Shown here piece by piece: positions 6,637 through 7,218 of a stretch of DNA of 7,218 nt (within the stretch, counting starts at the first letter, position 1; each line of letters begins with the position of its first letter). A program made the position numbers and the translations under genes. The DNA lies in assembly GCA_026400305.1 (NCBI GenBank), contig JAPLPI010000045.1:1-7218 (forward strand), in the 5' to 3' direction. Below the pieces are notes generated by a model, which had not been told where the DNA came from, did not search any database, and saw only the letters and a list, made by a program, of their open reading frames with translations. Source of the stretch: Alphaproteobacteria bacterium. GTDB lineage: Bacteria > Pseudomonadota > Alphaproteobacteria > Micropepsales > Micropepsaceae.

Positions 6637-6643
6637 GACTGAA

Positions 6644-7213
6644 ATGAAAAAACAGTTTGTTGCGTCCGCCGCGGCGTTGAGCCTCGGCACATTCGCGGCC
6701 CAGGCCGATACCTATGTTTCCGTGCTGGACGGGCCGACCTTCGCGCCTGCCTTGCGCGTCGGCGGCTCCAAGTTCGACATGGACATCGGCTTCAATGTCG
6801 GCGCGCGTGTCGGCGCCAGCCTGGAGCGCTGGAACTTGCCGAACTTTTCGGTGAAAGCGGACGGGCTGTTCGGCCAGTCCAACTACAAGGGCACCAGCAA
6901 TGCGCAGCTGCAGACCAGTTCCTATATGGGCAACCTGATCTATCACGTGCCGATGGATTCGCCGTTCGGCGTCTATGGCGGCGCCGGCCTGGGTGCGGTC
7001 AATACCAATATCGACAATGGCGTGGGCAATCATGGCGGTTCGACTGTGCTGGGCTGGAAGGCGCTGGGCGGGGTGAAATATCGCGTTTCTGAATGGGCCA
7101 GCCTGTTCGCCGAGTATCGCTACCAGGACGCCCACAATGTGAATGCCGGTGGCCTGACCCAGGTCGGCAACCGCTCGAACAACCTGTCGTTCGGGGTTAA
7201 GTGGCATCTTTAA
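6644..7213 (+). CDS. Outer-membrane beta-barrel protein (small porin-like/OmpA-like barrel)
   Basis: The 189-residue protein begins with a clear Sec signal peptide, MKKQFVASAAALSLGTFAAQA, with probable cleavage after the A-Q-A motif at residue 21. The mature part of about 168 residues shows alternating polar/hydrophobic strands rich in Gly and aromatics: DIGFNVGARVGASLE (47-61), FSVKADGLFG (68-77), FGVYGGAGLGAVN (98-110), WKALGGVKYRV (128-138), WASLFAEYRYQDA (141-153) and the C-terminal strand NNLSFGVKWHL. This pattern and size fit an eight-stranded barrel of the kind abundant in alphaproteobacterial outer membranes. The last residue is Leu rather than the usual Phe. ATG 6644 is chosen over GTG 6614 because it gives a standard signal peptide and has AAGGGA 5 bases upstream. 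Specific function is unknown; structural, adhesion or stress roles are all open. Confidence 0.85.
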   Translation: MKKQFVASAAALSLGTFAAQADTYVSVLDGPTFAPALRVGGSKFDMDIGFNVGARVGASLERWNLPNFSVKADGLFGQSNYKGTSNAQLQTSSYMGNLIYHVPMDSPFGVYGGAGLGAVNTNIDNGVGNHGGSTVLGWKALGGVKYRVSEWASLFAEYRYQDAHNVNAGGLTQVGNRSNNLSFGVKWHL

Positions 7214-7218
7214 AATAG

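Noticed and set aside
6433..6642. Forward open frame with a hydrophobic stretch (VIVTFVIIAGVVVATM) in the gap before the barrel gene
   Set aside because: There is no ATG, and no GTG or TTG start before the hydrophobic part; no ribosome binding site; and the downstream half reads like non-coding sequence with the hairpin arms inside it.

Overview
The window looks like an alphaproteobacterial chromosome segment with high G+C and strongly GC-rich third codon positions. The evidence is the gene order secY-adk-rpsM-rpsK-rpoA-rplQ without rpsD between rpsK and rpoA, the short-lid adenylate kinase, and a Do/HtrA-type protease directly after rplQ. All supported genes lie on the + strand. I would not name a genus from this sequence alone.

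Layout: positions 1-75 hold only the secY upstream region. From 76 to 1321 lies secY, the translocon channel gene, but it is broken: about 32 codons for the end of TM6 and the TM6-TM7 cytoplasmic loop are missing and the reading frame changes at the junction near 771/773. adk (1318-1896) overlaps the secY stop by 4 bases. A 204-base gap follows with a near-consensus sigma-70 promoter (TTGACG, 16-base spacer, TATAAT) and a structured leader. It starts the ribosomal protein/RNA polymerase operon rpsM (S13), rpsK (S11), rpoA (alpha subunit) and rplQ (L17), which ends at a textbook intrinsic terminator with a GAAA tetraloop (4454-4480). The rpsK-rpoA gap can fold a hairpin whose whole 6-base loop is complementary to an upstream hexamer.

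Beyond the terminator (4481-7218) the content is cell-envelope related. First comes a small lipoprotein-like gene that is broken by a frameshift and an in-frame TAG (4532-4928). Next is an intact periplasmic Do-family serine protease with two PDZ domains (4964-6430). A 213-base regulatory gap follows, and then a 189-residue outer-membrane beta-barrel protein (6644-7213). The gap contains a 19-base operator-like dyad over a possible -10 box and a perfect 12-bp hairpin whose 3' arm covers part of the beta-barrel gene's ribosome binding site.

The genes join translation and transcription machinery (S13, S11, L17, RpoA), nucleotide balance (Adk), export (SecY) and envelope quality control (Do protease). 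I see no mobile element, CRISPR array, RNA gene or evident novel multigene system. The points most worth attention are the secY lesion, the decayed lipoprotein gene, and the regulatory structures before rpoA and before the outer-membrane protein gene.
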